A stretch of 64,000 bases of DNA, from the NCBI GenBank assembly GCA_016790165.1, contig JAEUPL010000013.1, positions 81,543-145,542 of the forward strand. The letters are read 5' to 3'. Made by a program: the position numbers and the translations under genes. This document shows, in pieces, positions 1 to 9,533 of the stretch. Source of the DNA: Burkholderiales bacterium. GTDB lineage: Bacteria; Pseudomonadota; Gammaproteobacteria; Burkholderiales; Casimicrobiaceae. The notes beneath the pieces were generated by a model. That model searched no databases and had not been told where the DNA came from. It saw only the letters and a program-made list of their open reading frames with translations. Position 1 is the stretch's first letter. Every line of letters starts with the position of its first letter.

Positions 1-2600
1 GGTACCACGATGATTTTCTTCGGTGTCCGGCCTTCGCCGAACTTGGCGACGTCGGGCGCCGCTGCGGCGACCGCTTCAATGGTCGCCTTGTCGGCGCTGG
101 ATGGCACGACGATTTCGCCGCGGGTCTTGCCGTTCACCTGGAGGGCCAGTTTGATCTGATCCTGTACCAGTGCCGCCGCGTCGGGTTGTGGCCACTTCGC
201 ATCGAGCAGGCTGCCTTCGCTCTGCTCGAAGCCCAAGTCAACCCAGAGCTGGCACGTGATGTGCGGCGCCACCGGGTAGAGCGTCCGCAACAGCACCGAT
301 GCGCCCTCGCGCGACAGTGCCGGGCAGGCGCCGCGCTTCACGGTTTCGAGTGCGTTGAGCATCTTCATGGTGGCGGACACCACCGTGTTGTACTGTTGAC
401 GCTCGTAGTCGAAGTTCGACTGCTTGAGCGCGTTGTGTAGCTCGAAGCGTGCTGACTTCTGTTCCGCGCTCAGCGTGGCCACGTCCACCGTGCCGCTGGT
501 GGCGATTTCTTCCGCGCGATCGGCACAGTACGCCCACACGCGGCGCAAAAAGCGCATGGCGCCCTCAACGGCGGTGTCGGACCACACGGCCGGATCTTCC
601 GGGCCGCCGACGAACATCACGTAGAGCCGCGCGGTGTCGGCGCCATACTTGTCGATCAGGTCTTGCGGGTCAACGCCGTTGCGCTCGGTCTTGCCCATCT
701 TGCCGATTCCGCCGTACTCAACGCGGGTGCCGTCGGCCAGCGTGCCGCCGTTGATGTGGCCCTTGTCGTCGTGCGTGACCTTCACCTCGGTCGGCGGGAT
801 GAAGTTCTTGGCGCCGTGGCTGCCCGGCGTGTAGAAGATGTGGTTGAGCAGCATGCCGTGGTTGGTCATGCGCTTGAACGGCTCGTCGAACTTGAGCAGG
901 CCGAGGTCGCGCATCGCCTTGGTCCAGAAGCGTGCGTAGAGCAGATGCAGTACCGCGTGCTCAATGCCGCCGATGTACTGGTCCATCGGCATCCAGTAGT
1001 CGTTGCGGGCGTCCACCATGGTTTCTGCGTTGGCCGAGGCGTAGCGCATGTAATACCACGCCGAATCGACAAAGGTGTCCATGGTGTCGGTCTCGCGCCG
1101 CGCCGGCTTGCCGCACTTCGGGCACGAGCACTTCAGGAAGGCTTCGTCTTTGTTGAGCGGGTTGCCGCTACCGTCGGGGATGTGATGCTCGGGCAGCACG
1201 ACCGGCAAATCTTTCTCTGGCACCGGCACCACGCCGCAATCGTCACAGTGGATCACCGGGATCGGCGTGCCCCAGTAGCGCTGGCGCGAGATGCCCCAGT
1301 CGCGCAGGCGGAAGGTGGCTTTCTTTTCACCGAGGCCCTTGGCCGCGAGATCGGCCGCGACGGCGTCGACGCAGTCCTTGAACTTGAGGCCGTCGTACTT
1401 GCCGCTGTTGACGCCGGTGCCTTCGCCTTTGGCGCCGTACCACTCTTGCCATGCGGCGATGTCGAAGCTGTGGTTGCCGACAGCGACCACTTGCTTGATT
1501 GGCAAGTTGTATTTCTTTGCGAACGCAAAGTCGCGCTCGTCATGCGCAGGTACGCCCATCACGGCGCCATCGCCGTAGGTGATCAGCACATAGTTGCCGA
1601 CCCATACTTCGACCTTGTCGCCGGTCAGAGGATGCGTCACGAACAACCCAGTCGCCACGCCTTCTTTTTCCTTCAGCGCGAGCTCGGCCTCGGTGGTGCC
1701 GCCCTGTTTGAGCGCCTCGATCTTCGGCGCCAAGACCGGGTTCAGCTCGCCCGCGCGCACGGCGAGCGGATGCTCGGGCGCAACCGCCACGAAGGTGACG
1801 CCCATGATGGTGTCGGCACGCGTGGTGAACACGTACATGCGGCCGTCCTGGATCGGCTTGCCAGCCGCGTCCTTGATGTCGTGCGGGAAGGCAAAACGCA
1901 CGCCTTCGCTCTTGCCGATCCAGTTTTCCTGAATCAGGCGCAGGCGGTCTGACCAGCCGGGCAGGCTGTTCAACGTGGCGTCGAGCAGCTCGTCGGCGTA
2001 CTTGGTGATGTTGAGGTAGTAGCCCGGGATCTCGCGCTTCTCGACGACGGCGCCCGAGCGCCAGCCGCGACCGTCGATCACCTGCTCGTTGGCGAGCACG
2101 GTCTGGTCCACCGGGTCCCAGTTCACGATCTGCGTCTTGCGATAGGCGAGACCGTTCTCCAGCATCTTGACGAAAAACCACTGGTTCCACTTGTAGTACG
2201 CCGGGTCACAGGTCGCGAGCTCGCGCGACCAGTCGATGGCGAGCCCGAGCGCCTGGCACTGGCTCTTCATCACGCGGATGTTTTCGTAGGTCCAGGCGGC
2301 GGGCGCGACCTTGCCTTTCATCGCGGCGTTCTCGGCGGGCAGGCCGAAGGCGTCCCACCCCATCGGCATCAGCACGTTGTGGCCCTGCATGCGCAGGTAG
2401 CGCACCAGCATGTCGTTGATCGTGTAGTTGCGCACATGGCCCATGTGCAGCTTGCCCGACGGATACGGCAGCATCGAGCAGGCGTAGTACTTGCCTTTCG
2501 GAAAACGCGGGTCATTCTCGACGGCGCGGTAGGCATCGGTCGCCGACCAATGGGTTTGAGCGGCAGTTTCAACTGCCTTGTGGTTGTAAGTGGGTTCCAT
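1..2600 (-). CDS. leuS: Leucyl-tRNA synthetase, 3' end truncated by window edge
   Basis: This is a class I aminoacyl-tRNA synthetase that charges tRNA-Leu in the cytoplasm. About 866 codons are visible from ATG at 2600; the frame is still open at base 1, where the reading ends in a KKIIVV-type LeuRS tail, so only a few residues seem missing. The N-terminus carries [11 protein letters not shown] (the HIGH motif). The [10 protein letters not shown] block, the CP1 editing region, the zinc-like CSCPKCGK stretch and the [11 protein letters not shown] block follow in order. The second catalytic signature, normally KMSKS, reads KMGKT here (about 690-700). The gene runs leftwards, divergent from the dsbD-like gene. 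Family assignment is certain from sequence; the altered KMSKS loop is the odd feature. Confidence 0.97.
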   Translation of the reverse strand, partial: MEPTYNHKAVETAAQTHWSATDAYRAVENDPRFPKGKYYACSMLPYPSGKLHMGHVRNYTINDMLVRYLRMQGHNVLMPMGWDAFGLPAENAAMKGKVAPAAWTYENIRVMKSQCQALGLAIDWSRELATCDPAYYKWNQWFFVKMLENGLAYRKTQIVNWDPVDQTVLANEQVIDGRGWRSGAVVEKREIPGYYLNITKYADELLDATLNSLPGWSDRLRLIQENWIGKSEGVRFAFPHDIKDAAGKPIQDGRMYVFTTRADTIMGVTFVAVAPEHPLAVRAGELNPVLAPKIEALKQGGTTEAELALKEKEGVATGLFVTHPLTGDKVEVWVGNYVLITYGDGAVMGVPAHDERDFAFAKKYNLPIKQVVAVGNHSFDIAAWQEWYGAKGEGTGVNSGKYDGLKFKDCVDAVAADLAAKGLGEKKATFRLRDWGISRQRYWGTPIPVIHCDDCGVVPVPEKDLPVVLPEHHIPDGSGNPLNKDEAFLKCSCPKCGKPARRETDTMDTFVDSAWYYMRYASANAETMVDARNDYWMPMDQYIGGIEHAVLHLLYARFWTKAMRDLGLLKFDEPFKRMTNHGMLLNHIFYTPGSHGAKNFIPPTEVKVTHDDKGHINGGTLADGTRVEYGGIGKMGKTERNGVDPQDLIDKYGADTARLYVMFVGGPEDPAVWSDTAVEGAMRFLRRVWAYCADRAEEIATSGTVDVATLSAEQKSARFELHNALKQSNFDYERQQYNTVVSATMKMLNALETVKRGACPALSREGASVLLRTLYPVAPHITCQLWVDLGFEQSEGSLLDAKWPQPDAAALVQDQIKLALQVNGKTRGEIVVPSSADKATIEAVAAAAPDVAKFGEGRTPKKIIVV

Positions 2601-2738
2601 GACTTGCACGTGCCGCGAGCTGGCGCAGCGCACTAAAATTGGCTCTAAACCGTTGAATTGTAAGGTTCGCGGGCTGACGCAGGACGGAACCAACGGGGGT
2701 TCATCGAGTTCCTAGTACTTCCTGATTTTCATTTCGGC

Positions 2739-2831
2739 GCTCCCGCGCAGGCAGGAGCCCAGCGGCTTTTCCTCTATGCACGTTGACACTTCTGCGGTGA
2801 AGCGACACCGGGTTCCTGCCTTCGCGGGGCC
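2739..2831. repeat. Dispersed palindromic repeat overlapping the dsbD start
   Basis: Two inverted arms, 2742-2760 and 2810-2828, match at 17 of 19 positions across a 49-nt spacer. They resemble the widespread proteobacterial intergenic repeat whose arms read CCCGCGnAGGCnGGAAnCC. The right arm lies inside the first codons of the downstream gene and encodes residues HRVPAFAG. The arms and their pairing are seen directly; membership of a dispersed family is from memory of such repeats. Confidence 0.7.
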
Positions 2832-4962
2832 GACGTCGTTTGTCACCGCCTTGATTGGCCTGCTGGGTGCGACGGTGCTTCACGCTGCACCGGTCAAGAC
2901 TGAGCACGCCGAAGTTGAATTGATCGCCGAGAAGACAGCCCTCGTCGTCGGCGGGAAGAACAGCATCGGCCTTTCGATCAAGCACGCACCGCACTGGCAC
3001 ACCTACTGGAAGAACCCCGGCGATTCTGGCTACCCGACCAAGGTGACGTGGCAGCTGCCTGAAGGCTACGGCGTTGGTGAGTTCGACTGGCCAACGCCGA
3101 AGCGTCTGGCCACCGGGCCGATCGTCAACTTTGGCTACGAGGGCGAGGTGCTTCTGCCACTCAACGTGAGTGTGCCAGCCTCGGCGAAGCCGGGCGAGCG
3201 GATCACCCTGAAGGGCAAAGCCGAGTGGCTGGTCTGCAAGGACGTGTGCATTCCGGAGGAGGGTGACGTTGCCGTCACGCTGCCGGTGGCCGAAAGCGGC
3301 AAAGACGTTTCTTCCGGCGCCGCCGCGGCGCGCTTCACGGCGGCCCGCGCTGCGCAACCCGGTGATGCCAGCGCGTGGAAAGCAACCTTGTTCGCTGCAC
3401 CCAACGCGGCCCGCGACGCCTGGCTCGACATCACGGCGCCCGCGGGCGCCGGCAAACTCGTCGCGCTCGACGCATTTCCCGTGCAGGAGCAGGTCAGCGA
3501 TCCGTCGGTGCAGCAGGTGTATCGCACCGAACGCGGCTACGCCGTGAAGATCAAATTGGTCGACGGTGCCAAGCTTGCGGAGGGCTTTCCGGTGCTGCTT
3601 GCCGCAACCGGCGCCGCTGTCGGATCGAAGGGCGAATCCTCAGGCACCACGCTGGCAACGGTCTCGACCGCTTCGTTCACGCTGCCTGCGGGCGCTACGG
3701 CGATGACTGCGGTTGCTGCCGCGACCGGCGCGACCGCGGGTCGTACCGATCTCACATTCTGGTCAGCCCTCGCGCTCGCCTTCGTTGGCGGCATGATCCT
3801 GAATCTGATGCCTTGTGTGTTCCCAGTGCTGTCGCTGAAGATTCTTTCGTTTGCGCAGCATTCCGCCCATTCTGCCGCCGGTACCCGGCGGATGCGTCAG
3901 CACGGCGTGTTCTACGCGGTAGGCGTTGTACTTTCGTTTCTCGCGCTGGCAGGCGCATTGCTCGCGCTCAAGAGTGCCGGTAGCGCCATCGGCTGGGGCT
4001 TTCAACTTCAGAACCCCGGCGTGGTGTGGGCGCTGGCGGTGATCTTCTTCCTGATCGGACTGAACCTGATGGGCGCGTTCGAGGTGGGGCAACTGGCGCC
4101 GTCGTCGCTGCTCTCGATGCAGGCAAAGCATCCCGGTGTGGATGCCTTCTTCGCCGGCGTGCTGGCGGTGATTGCGGCGAGTCCGTGCACGGCGCCTTTC
4201 ATGGGCGCAGCCCTTGGGTTTGCGTTGACGCAGTCGGCCGCCGCCGCGCTCGCGGTGTTTGCGGCGCTCGGGCTTGGCATGGCGCTGCCGTATGTGTTGC
4301 TGGCATGGTTCCCGAAATGGCTCGACCGTCTGCCTCGACCGGGGCCGTGGATGGTCACCTTCAAGCAGGTACTGGCGTTTCCGATGTTCGTCACTGTGGT
4401 CTGGTTGGTCTGGGTGCTGTCACTGCAGGCCGGCGCGGACGGCGCGGCGATTGGACTTCTCGGCCTGGTCGGGCTCGCGTTCGGCGCCTGGCTGATCGGC
4501 TCGATGCGACCGTCGGTGCGCTGGGCCGGCGTCGCCGCCGCGCTGGTGGCCGCCGTGCTCGCGTGGCCCGCCGGCGAACTGGCACAGACTGCGACCACGG
4601 CACCGGCAGGCAAGTCCAGCACCGCACAATGGCAGGCTTGGGACCCGGCGCTGGTTGCCAAACTCAACGGGGAAGGCAAACCCGTGTTCGTGGATTTCAC
4701 GGCGGCGTGGTGCGTGAGCTGTCAGGCCAACAAGCGGTTGGTGCTCACTCGCGCTGAAATCGAGCAGGCGTTTGCCGCGAAGAACGTAACCCTGATGCGC
4801 GCCGACTGGACCAATCGCGACGAACGCATCACCCAGGCGCTCGCCGCGATGGGCCGCTCGGGCGTGCCGGTGTACGTGCTGCACGCTCCCGGAAAACCCG
4901 CACAGCTCTTGCCGGAACTGCTCACAACCGGCATCGTCAAAGAAGCGTTGGCGAAGCTCTAG
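2776..4962 (+). CDS. dsbD: DsbD/ScsB-type thiol:disulfide interchange protein
   Basis: A three-part inner-membrane electron carrier of 728 aa. After a signal region ending near residue 37 comes a periplasmic DsbD-alpha-like domain with the CKDVC pair (about 155-160). A membrane core follows (about 325-610) with the NLMPCVFPVL and ASPCTAPFMG segments, each holding a buried redox cysteine. The C-terminal thioredoxin domain carries the CVSC motif (about residue 650). By analogy with DsbD it moves reducing power from cytoplasmic thioredoxin to periplasmic proteins, and could serve SoxYZ, cytochrome c maturation or the next redoxin. The start is doubtful: ATG 2776 has no clear ribosome site, and the first 20 codons derive partly from a palindromic repeat; GTG 2797 is an alternative. 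Confidence 0.9.
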   Translation: MHVDTSAVKRHRVPAFAGPTSFVTALIGLLGATVLHAAPVKTEHAEVELIAEKTALVVGGKNSIGLSIKHAPHWHTYWKNPGDSGYPTKVTWQLPEGYGVGEFDWPTPKRLATGPIVNFGYEGEVLLPLNVSVPASAKPGERITLKGKAEWLVCKDVCIPEEGDVAVTLPVAESGKDVSSGAAAARFTAARAAQPGDASAWKATLFAAPNAARDAWLDITAPAGAGKLVALDAFPVQEQVSDPSVQQVYRTERGYAVKIKLVDGAKLAEGFPVLLAATGAAVGSKGESSGTTLATVSTASFTLPAGATAMTAVAAATGATAGRTDLTFWSALALAFVGGMILNLMPCVFPVLSLKILSFAQHSAHSAAGTRRMRQHGVFYAVGVVLSFLALAGALLALKSAGSAIGWGFQLQNPGVVWALAVIFFLIGLNLMGAFEVGQLAPSSLLSMQAKHPGVDAFFAGVLAVIAASPCTAPFMGAALGFALTQSAAAALAVFAALGLGMALPYVLLAWFPKWLDRLPRPGPWMVTFKQVLAFPMFVTVVWLVWVLSLQAGADGAAIGLLGLVGLAFGAWLIGSMRPSVRWAGVAAALVAAVLAWPAGELAQTATTAPAGKSSTAQWQAWDPALVAKLNGEGKPVFVDFTAAWCVSCQANKRLVLTRAEIEQAFAAKNVTLMRADWTNRDERITQALAAMGRSGVPVYVLHAPGKPAQLLPELLTTGIVKEALAKL

Positions 4963-5020
4963 TCGTCGCCATTGGACGTTCGTCACTTCTCACTCGTCAT
5001 CGAATCCAAAAGGAGCCAAC

Positions 5021-5620
5021 ATGATCCGAACGCTTGCCACCCTGCTGCTTTCCGCCCTAGTTGCAGCGGCGCACGCGGCCACCGTCGGCCAGCCCGCGCC
5101 CGACTTTGCACTGACCGATGTCAACGGCAAGACCGTGAAACTCTCCGATTTCAAAGGCAAGCACGTGGTGCTGGAGTGGACCAACCCCGGCTGCCCATTT
5201 GTGGTCAAACACTACGGCTCAGGCAACATGCAGTCGCTGCAGAAGGATGCAACGGCGAAGGGTGTGGTCTGGCTGTCAATCAACAGCACCAACAAGTCTG
5301 CAAGCGACTACCTGGAGCCCACCAGGCTGAACGCCAAGATGAATGGCGAGTGGAAGGGCGCGTCGAGTTATCTGTTGATGGACGAGAGCGGCAAGGCGGG
5401 CATGGCTTACGAGGCGAAGACCACGCCGCACATGTATGTGATTGACCCGTCCGGCAAGCTCGTTTTCGCCGGCGGCATCGACGACAAACGCAGCGCCAAC
5501 CCTGCGGATGTCAAGACGGCGAAAAACTTTGTCCGCGCCGCCCTTGATGAAACCCTTGCCGGCAAACCGGTCTCGGTGGCGACTTCGACGCCGTACGGCT
5601 GCAGTATCAAATACCTCTAG
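5021..5620 (+). CDS. Exported thioredoxin-fold redoxin (AhpC/TSA-like)
   Basis: This 199-aa protein begins with a clear signal peptide (MIRTLATLLLSALVAAAHA) followed by a redoxin fold starting VGQPAPDFALTDVNGK. The active-site region reads NPGCPFVVKHY, a single-cysteine or CPF-type motif of the periplasmic redoxin group rather than a CxxC. A second cysteine is near the C-terminus (YGCSIKYL). A strong ribosome site (AAAGGAGCC) sits 8 bases before ATG. It lies 58 bp after the DsbD-like gene, in the same direction, and ends in a strong terminator, so the pair probably forms one unit with DsbD supplying electrons. Its precise substrate is not shown. Confidence 0.85.
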   Translation: MIRTLATLLLSALVAAAHAATVGQPAPDFALTDVNGKTVKLSDFKGKHVVLEWTNPGCPFVVKHYGSGNMQSLQKDATAKGVVWLSINSTNKSASDYLEPTRLNAKMNGEWKGASSYLLMDESGKAGMAYEAKTTPHMYVIDPSGKLVFAGGIDDKRSANPADVKTAKNFVRAALDETLAGKPVSVATSTPYGCSIKYL

Positions 5621-5642
5621 GCCTTCGCTCGCTGTCAGTAAT

Positions 5643-5668
5643 GGCCCGGCGTTGCCGGGCCTTTTCGT
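5643..5668 (+). terminator. Rho-independent terminator after the redoxin gene
   Basis: A perfect 8-bp stem GGCCCGGC / GCCGGGCC with a 3-nt loop is followed by a T-rich run (CTTTTCGTT). It lies 22 bp beyond the redoxin stop. Confidence 0.9.
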
Positions 5669-5876
5669 TCCGGGCCACGGCGGCGGACAGGCTGCGCCTT
5701 GCAATAAGACCGCTCTGTAGCGACAGCGACTGCGGGATCCGTCGCTAAAAGCCCAGGCTACGCTCAGGTGCCTCGGGAGTGTTTGTCTGCTTTGATGTGC
5801 TCCCGCTACGTTGTGTCGTGGTCGGTCGATGCACGCGATTCGCGCTCGCCATTCCCTTCCCGACGGGACGGACTGT
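5669..5876. other. Intergenic stretch without a convincing gene
   Basis: No reading frame here shows a ribosome site or recognisable protein. One inverted pair, TAGCGAC at 5718-5724 and GTCGCTA at 5741-5747, suggests a small decayed repeat. The 122-bp element follows directly. Confidence 0.5.
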
Positions 5877-5998
5877 TTTGGCTTTGAGACCTGAGCGACA
5901 GCCTGCTGGGCCTGGTAGCACGATTACGAGGGAAGTCGACTTTCACGATTTTCGCCTTGAGACGGTTGTTCTACGGCCGTAGAAGACAAGAAGCCGTT
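5877..5998. repeat. 122-bp quasi-palindromic element, copy 1
   Basis: The sequence has exactly 58 bases on each side of a central GTCGAC (5935-5940). The left end is TTTGGCTTTGAG and the right end CAAGAAGCCGTT, related to the AACAGCTTTTTG / CAAAAAGCTGTT ends of the other copies (14252, 36528, 40666). This copy is the most diverged. It lies just upstream of the soxR promoter region. Seen by eye; no alignment was run. Confidence 0.65.
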
Positions 5999-6020
5999 AG
6001 CGTGTGATCGCGTGAGTCAT

Positions 6021-6069
6021 TAGGGTATACCCTAGTATTGCATATATGCGCGTACGCGCATAATTGCAT
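6021..6069 (+). promoter_or_regulatory. Tandem palindromic operators upstream of the sox regulator
   Basis: Two perfect palindromes precede the regulator: TAGGGTATACCCTA (6021-6034) and TATGCGCGTACGCGCATA (6045-6062). The second is flanked by direct repeats ATTGCAT at 6037-6043 and 6063-6069. ArsR-family repressors bind such dyads, so autorepression and control of the sox operon is the natural inference. No promoter elements could be fixed with confidence. Confidence 0.65.
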
Positions 6070-6107
6070 CTACTGAGATCAAATGACGCAGAGAGGAGGT
6101 GGCGCAA

Positions 6108-6530
6108 GTGGAGGAGCTCGAACCCGTCTTCGACAAAGTCGCCCGATATTTCTCACTGCTGTCGGATTCGTCACGGCTCAAAGTCATTCACACCATCTGC
6201 AATCTCGAGAAGAGTGTGAATGATGTGGTGACGACGACCGGCCTCTCGCAAAGCACCGTGTCGCGGCACCTGGCCAATCTGCACGTGGCCGGTGTGGCAT
6301 CCCGCCGCAAGGTGGGTGCGCAAGCGCTCTACACCATCACCGACCGCATGCTGACCGAGATTTGCCGCAACGCCTGCGTGAGCCTCGTTGCCCGCGAAAT
6401 GGAGCAGACCGACGCGCAGTCTCTGCAGCGCGGTGCCTCGCAATTTATGCGCGACAGGGAGGCCGCTGTTCGCGCGGAATCCCGCGCGCCCACTTATGCC
6501 GCCCTGGCAGCACAGCAAGAAGGACGATAA
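6108..6530 (+). CDS. soxR: ArsR-family repressor of the sox cluster
   Basis: A small winged-helix regulator of about 140 aa. Residues from LLSDSSRLKVIHTICN through GLSQSTVSRHLANLHVAG form the ArsR helix-turn-helix, followed by the beta wing (RRKVGAQALYTI). Cysteines in the first domain and at the end of the fold (CRNAC) could be the thiol switch known in SoxR/SqrR-type sulfur-responsive repressors; this is inference. GTG 6108 was chosen because GGAGGT lies 7 bases upstream; GTG 6099 would overlap that site. It is first in the sox operon, 7 bp before soxC, and its own palindromic operators lie just upstream. Confidence 0.85.
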   Translation: MEELEPVFDKVARYFSLLSDSSRLKVIHTICNLEKSVNDVVTTTGLSQSTVSRHLANLHVAGVASRRKVGAQALYTITDRMLTEICRNACVSLVAREMEQTDAQSLQRGASQFMRDREAAVRAESRAPTYAALAAQQEGR

Positions 6531-6537
6531 GGCCGCC

Positions 6538-7875
6538 ATGACTTTCAACCACCGACCCGGTCGCCTGCAAAAGGCGCCCGAATTCTTCCTGACGCGCGAG
6601 GCCATGACGCTTTCGCGCGATGATCGACGCAGCTTTCTGCGCAAGGCCTTTCTCGCAGCGGGCGGCGCCGCCGGTACGCTGGCGCTGTCCAAAGGCGCAG
6701 TTGCCGCCGACGGCGATCCCGCGATCCTGAATCTGCCGGCGCATACGAAAGGCCTTGGCCAACCGGTTGCAGCGCGTCCGTACGGTCTGCCCTCGAAGCA
6801 TGAGGAAAACCTGCAACGTCGCGAAAGTCCCGGCCTCACCCGGGTGGGCGCGGCGAGCGTGAGCTTTGCGCCGCTGCAAGGCTTCTTCGGCATCATCACG
6901 CCGAGCGGTCTGCACTTTGAGCGCCATCATCAGGGTTGGTGGGATATCGATCCGGCGCAGCATCGCTTCATGATTAACGGGTTGGTCAAGAACCCGAAGG
7001 TCTACACGATGGACGACCTCATGCGCATGCCCTCCATCTCGCGCATGCACTTCATCGAGTGCGGCGCCAACACCGGCATGGAGTGGGGCAATGTCGCTGT
7101 GCCGACGGTGCAGTACACGCATGGCATGCTCTCCTGCTGCGAGTTCACTGGTGTGCCGCTCAAGTGGTTGCTGGACGACTGCGGCGCCGATTTCAAGAAG
7201 GGTAAGTTCGTGCTCGCTGAGGGGGCGGATGGCAGCAGCATGACGCGCACCATCAACATGGCCAACGTACTCGACGATGTGATGGTGGCCTACGCGATGA
7301 ACGGCGAAATGCTGCGCCCGGAGAACGGCTACCCGCTGCGCCTTGTGGTTCCTGGTGTGCAGGGGGTGTCGTGGGTCAAGTACCTGCGCCGCATCGAAGT
7401 CGGCGACATGCCGTATGCGGCGAAGGACGAGACGATTCACTATGTTGACCTGATGCCCGACGGGCAGCATCGCCAGTACACCAGCATTCAGGAAGTGAAG
7501 AGCGTCATCACGTCGCCCTCGGGCGGTCAGGTGCTCATTGACAAAGGTTTCTTCAACATCACCGGCATTGCCTGGAGCGGTCGCGGCAAGATCCAGAAGG
7601 TCGATGTCTCGGTCGACGGCGGCAAGAACTGGAAGTCGGCGCGTCTGGAGACGCCGATCCTGGACAAGTGCCTGACTCGCTTCAATATTGACTGGACCTG
7701 GAACGGCGGCGACGCCATCCTGATGTCGCGGGCAACCGACTCGACCGGCCACGTTCAGCCAACCATGACGGCGTTGCGCAAGGTGCGCGGCACCAAGTCG
7801 ATTTATCACAACAACTCGATTCAAAGCTGGCTCGTCTCGGCGAATGGGGAGGTCAGCAATGTACAAATCGGTTAA
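6538..7875 (+). CDS. soxC: SoxC, molybdenum subunit of sulfane dehydrogenase
   Basis: SoxC is the molybdopterin subunit of the periplasmic Sox(CD)2 complex, which removes six electrons from the sulfane sulfur bound to SoxY. The 445-aa protein opens with a twin-arginine signal (DRRSFLRKAF, about residues 24-33, then AAGGAAGTLAL). It holds the sulfite-oxidase fold: HFIECGANTGMEW around the pterin-ligating cysteine and the dimerisation domain from about 310 on (VDGGKNWKSARLE). ATG 6538 follows the regulator stop by 7 bp; ATG 6604 is a later candidate just before the RR motif. The gene overlaps soxD by 17 bp, which suggests coupled translation. Confidence 0.95.
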   Translation: MTFNHRPGRLQKAPEFFLTREAMTLSRDDRRSFLRKAFLAAGGAAGTLALSKGAVAADGDPAILNLPAHTKGLGQPVAARPYGLPSKHEENLQRRESPGLTRVGAASVSFAPLQGFFGIITPSGLHFERHHQGWWDIDPAQHRFMINGLVKNPKVYTMDDLMRMPSISRMHFIECGANTGMEWGNVAVPTVQYTHGMLSCCEFTGVPLKWLLDDCGADFKKGKFVLAEGADGSSMTRTINMANVLDDVMVAYAMNGEMLRPENGYPLRLVVPGVQGVSWVKYLRRIEVGDMPYAAKDETIHYVDLMPDGQHRQYTSIQEVKSVITSPSGGQVLIDKGFFNITGIAWSGRGKIQKVDVSVDGGKNWKSARLETPILDKCLTRFNIDWTWNGGDAILMSRATDSTGHVQPTMTALRKVRGTKSIYHNNSIQSWLVSANGEVSNVQIG

Positions 7876-8968
7876 CACCAGGGTGCAGCGTCGCGGCGCG
7901 ACACTGTGGACCATCGCTACCCTGCTCGCCATCGGGTTGACCAGTCCGGTGTCTGCTCAAACCACCGCATGGGGGAAGTTGGGCCGCACTGCAACACCTG
8001 CCGAGATCAAGGCCTGGGACATTGACGTGCGCCCGGATTTTGCAGGGCTGCCTGCGGGCTCCGGCGCGGTGTCCAAGGGGCAGGACGTTTGGGAATCACG
8101 CTGCGAAAGCTGCCACGGCACGTTCGGTGAATCCAACGAAGTGTTCACGCCAATCATTGGCGGCACCACGGCCGAGGACATCAAGACGGGCCACGTGGCC
8201 GCGCTGCGTAACGACAGTCAACCGCAGCGCAGCACCATGATGAAGGTGTCGCAACTGTCCGTGCTTTGGGACTACATCAATCGCGCGATGCCGTGGAATC
8301 AGCCCAAGAGCCTGTCAACGGACGAGGTGTATGCCGTCGTGGCCTACATCCTGAACATGGCCGGAGTGGTGCCAAACGACTTTGTGCTCTCGGACAAAAA
8401 CATCGCAGCCACCCAGGGCAGACTGCCCAACCGCAACGGCACGACGCTGGCGCACGGCATGTGGGATGTCGCGGCCAAGCCGGATGTCCAGGGCTCGAAC
8501 TGCATGACGAACTGCGCCACGAGTGTCACCATCAGCAGCCGTTTGCCGGACTACGCCCGCAATGCCCACGGCGACATCGCCACGCAAAATCGCCTGATCG
8601 GCAGCGTCCGGGGCGCGGACACGTTGCGCCCTGCGGCGAAGACGTTTGTCAGTCCGGCGGAACGCAAACCTGCCACCGCCGGCCCGGCCGCTGCGGCTGG
8701 CGCCAAGCCTGATCCGGTCAAACTCGCGAACCAGCACGCCTGCATGGCCTGCCACGGAGTCGCCAACAAAGTCGTCGGCCCGGCGCTTCAGGACGTTCAC
8801 AAGAAATACTCGGGTCAACCCGCGGCGGATGTGGCGCGTCAATTAGCCGCTCGTATCAAAGCCGGTGGCACAGGTACGTGGGGCAACATCCCGATGCCGC
8901 CCCAGGGGCATGTTCCCGACGCCGACATCCAGGCGATTGCAGAATGGATAGCGAACGGGAAATTTTGA
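7859..8968 (+). CDS. soxD: SoxD, diheme cytochrome c of sulfane dehydrogenase
   Basis: SoxD accepts electrons from SoxC and passes them to the respiratory chain. The 369-aa protein has a Sec signal ending in PVSAQ and two haem c sites, CESCH (about residue 80) and CMACH (about residue 298). An Ala/Pro-rich linker separates them. The pattern is that of diheme SoxD. ATG 7859 has GGGGAGG 7 bases upstream and overlaps the end of soxC. Confidence 0.94.
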   Translation: MYKSVNTRVQRRGATLWTIATLLAIGLTSPVSAQTTAWGKLGRTATPAEIKAWDIDVRPDFAGLPAGSGAVSKGQDVWESRCESCHGTFGESNEVFTPIIGGTTAEDIKTGHVAALRNDSQPQRSTMMKVSQLSVLWDYINRAMPWNQPKSLSTDEVYAVVAYILNMAGVVPNDFVLSDKNIAATQGRLPNRNGTTLAHGMWDVAAKPDVQGSNCMTNCATSVTISSRLPDYARNAHGDIATQNRLIGSVRGADTLRPAAKTFVSPAERKPATAGPAAAAGAKPDPVKLANQHACMACHGVANKVVGPALQDVHKKYSGQPAADVARQLAARIKAGGTGTWGNIPMPPQGHVPDADIQAIAEWIANGKF

Positions 8969-9024
8969 TCGACTCGCCGCATCGCGGCCTAAAATTTGTA
9001 ATGTCTACTTCTGGAGAGAACACC

Positions 9025-9498
9025 ATGCAAACCATGAACCGTGGACGTCGGCAGACGCTCCAGTCCGGTGGCGCTTTCGCCATCATCGCCGCGGCGGTCA
9101 GCGCCGGCATCCTGCCAGCCTCGGCGTTCGCCGACTGGAACAAGGCGGCTTTCGATGCCAAGACGGTCAATGACGTTGTCAAGGCCCTGGGTGGCAGCGG
9201 CATCGAAAAGTCCGCCGACATCACGATTACCGCCCCCGACATTGCCGAAAACGGCGCGGTTGTTCCGGTCGCGGTTGCCAGCAAGATTGCCGGAACGCAG
9301 TCGATTGCCATCGTCGTTGAAAAAAACCCCTACGCGCTCGCCGCGCAGTTCGACATCCCCGCCGGCACCGAGGCAAACATCGGCACCCGCGTGAAGATGG
9401 GGCAGAGCTCCAACGTGCATGCGGTGGTCAAAGCGGGCGGCAAATATTTTGTCGCCACCAAGGAAGTCAAAGTCACCCTCGGCGGCTGCGGCGGCTAA
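9025..9498 (+). CDS. soxY: SoxY, sulfur-carrier subunit
   Basis: SoxY carries sulfur intermediates on a C-terminal cysteine of a mobile GGCGG arm, and the last residues here are exactly GGCGG. The 157-aa protein begins with a twin-arginine-type leader (NRGRRQTLQSGG) and an AFA cleavage site, as expected for the Tat-exported SoxYZ pair. ATG 9025 was chosen for the GGAGAG site 7-8 bases upstream; earlier in-frame codons would read through the soxD tail. soxZ follows 35 bp later. Confidence 0.95.
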   Translation: MQTMNRGRRQTLQSGGAFAIIAAAVSAGILPASAFADWNKAAFDAKTVNDVVKALGGSGIEKSADITITAPDIAENGAVVPVAVASKIAGTQSIAIVVEKNPYALAAQFDIPAGTEANIGTRVKMGQSSNVHAVVKAGGKYFVATKEVKVTLGGCGG

Positions 9499-9533
9499 GC
9501 GCCAGCGCCCATTGCGGACATAGGAGAAAGATC

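Noticed and set aside
663-1952. Long rightward open frame (429 codons) opposite leuS
   Set aside because: It is antisense to a clear synthetase; the open frame comes from GC-rich codon bias and matches no family.
5779-5982. 67-codon frame before soxR
   Set aside because: No ribosome site; its 3' part lies in the 122-bp palindromic element.
6445-7932. 495-codon frame opposite soxC
   Set aside because: Antisense shadow of a well-supported gene, with no ribosome site.
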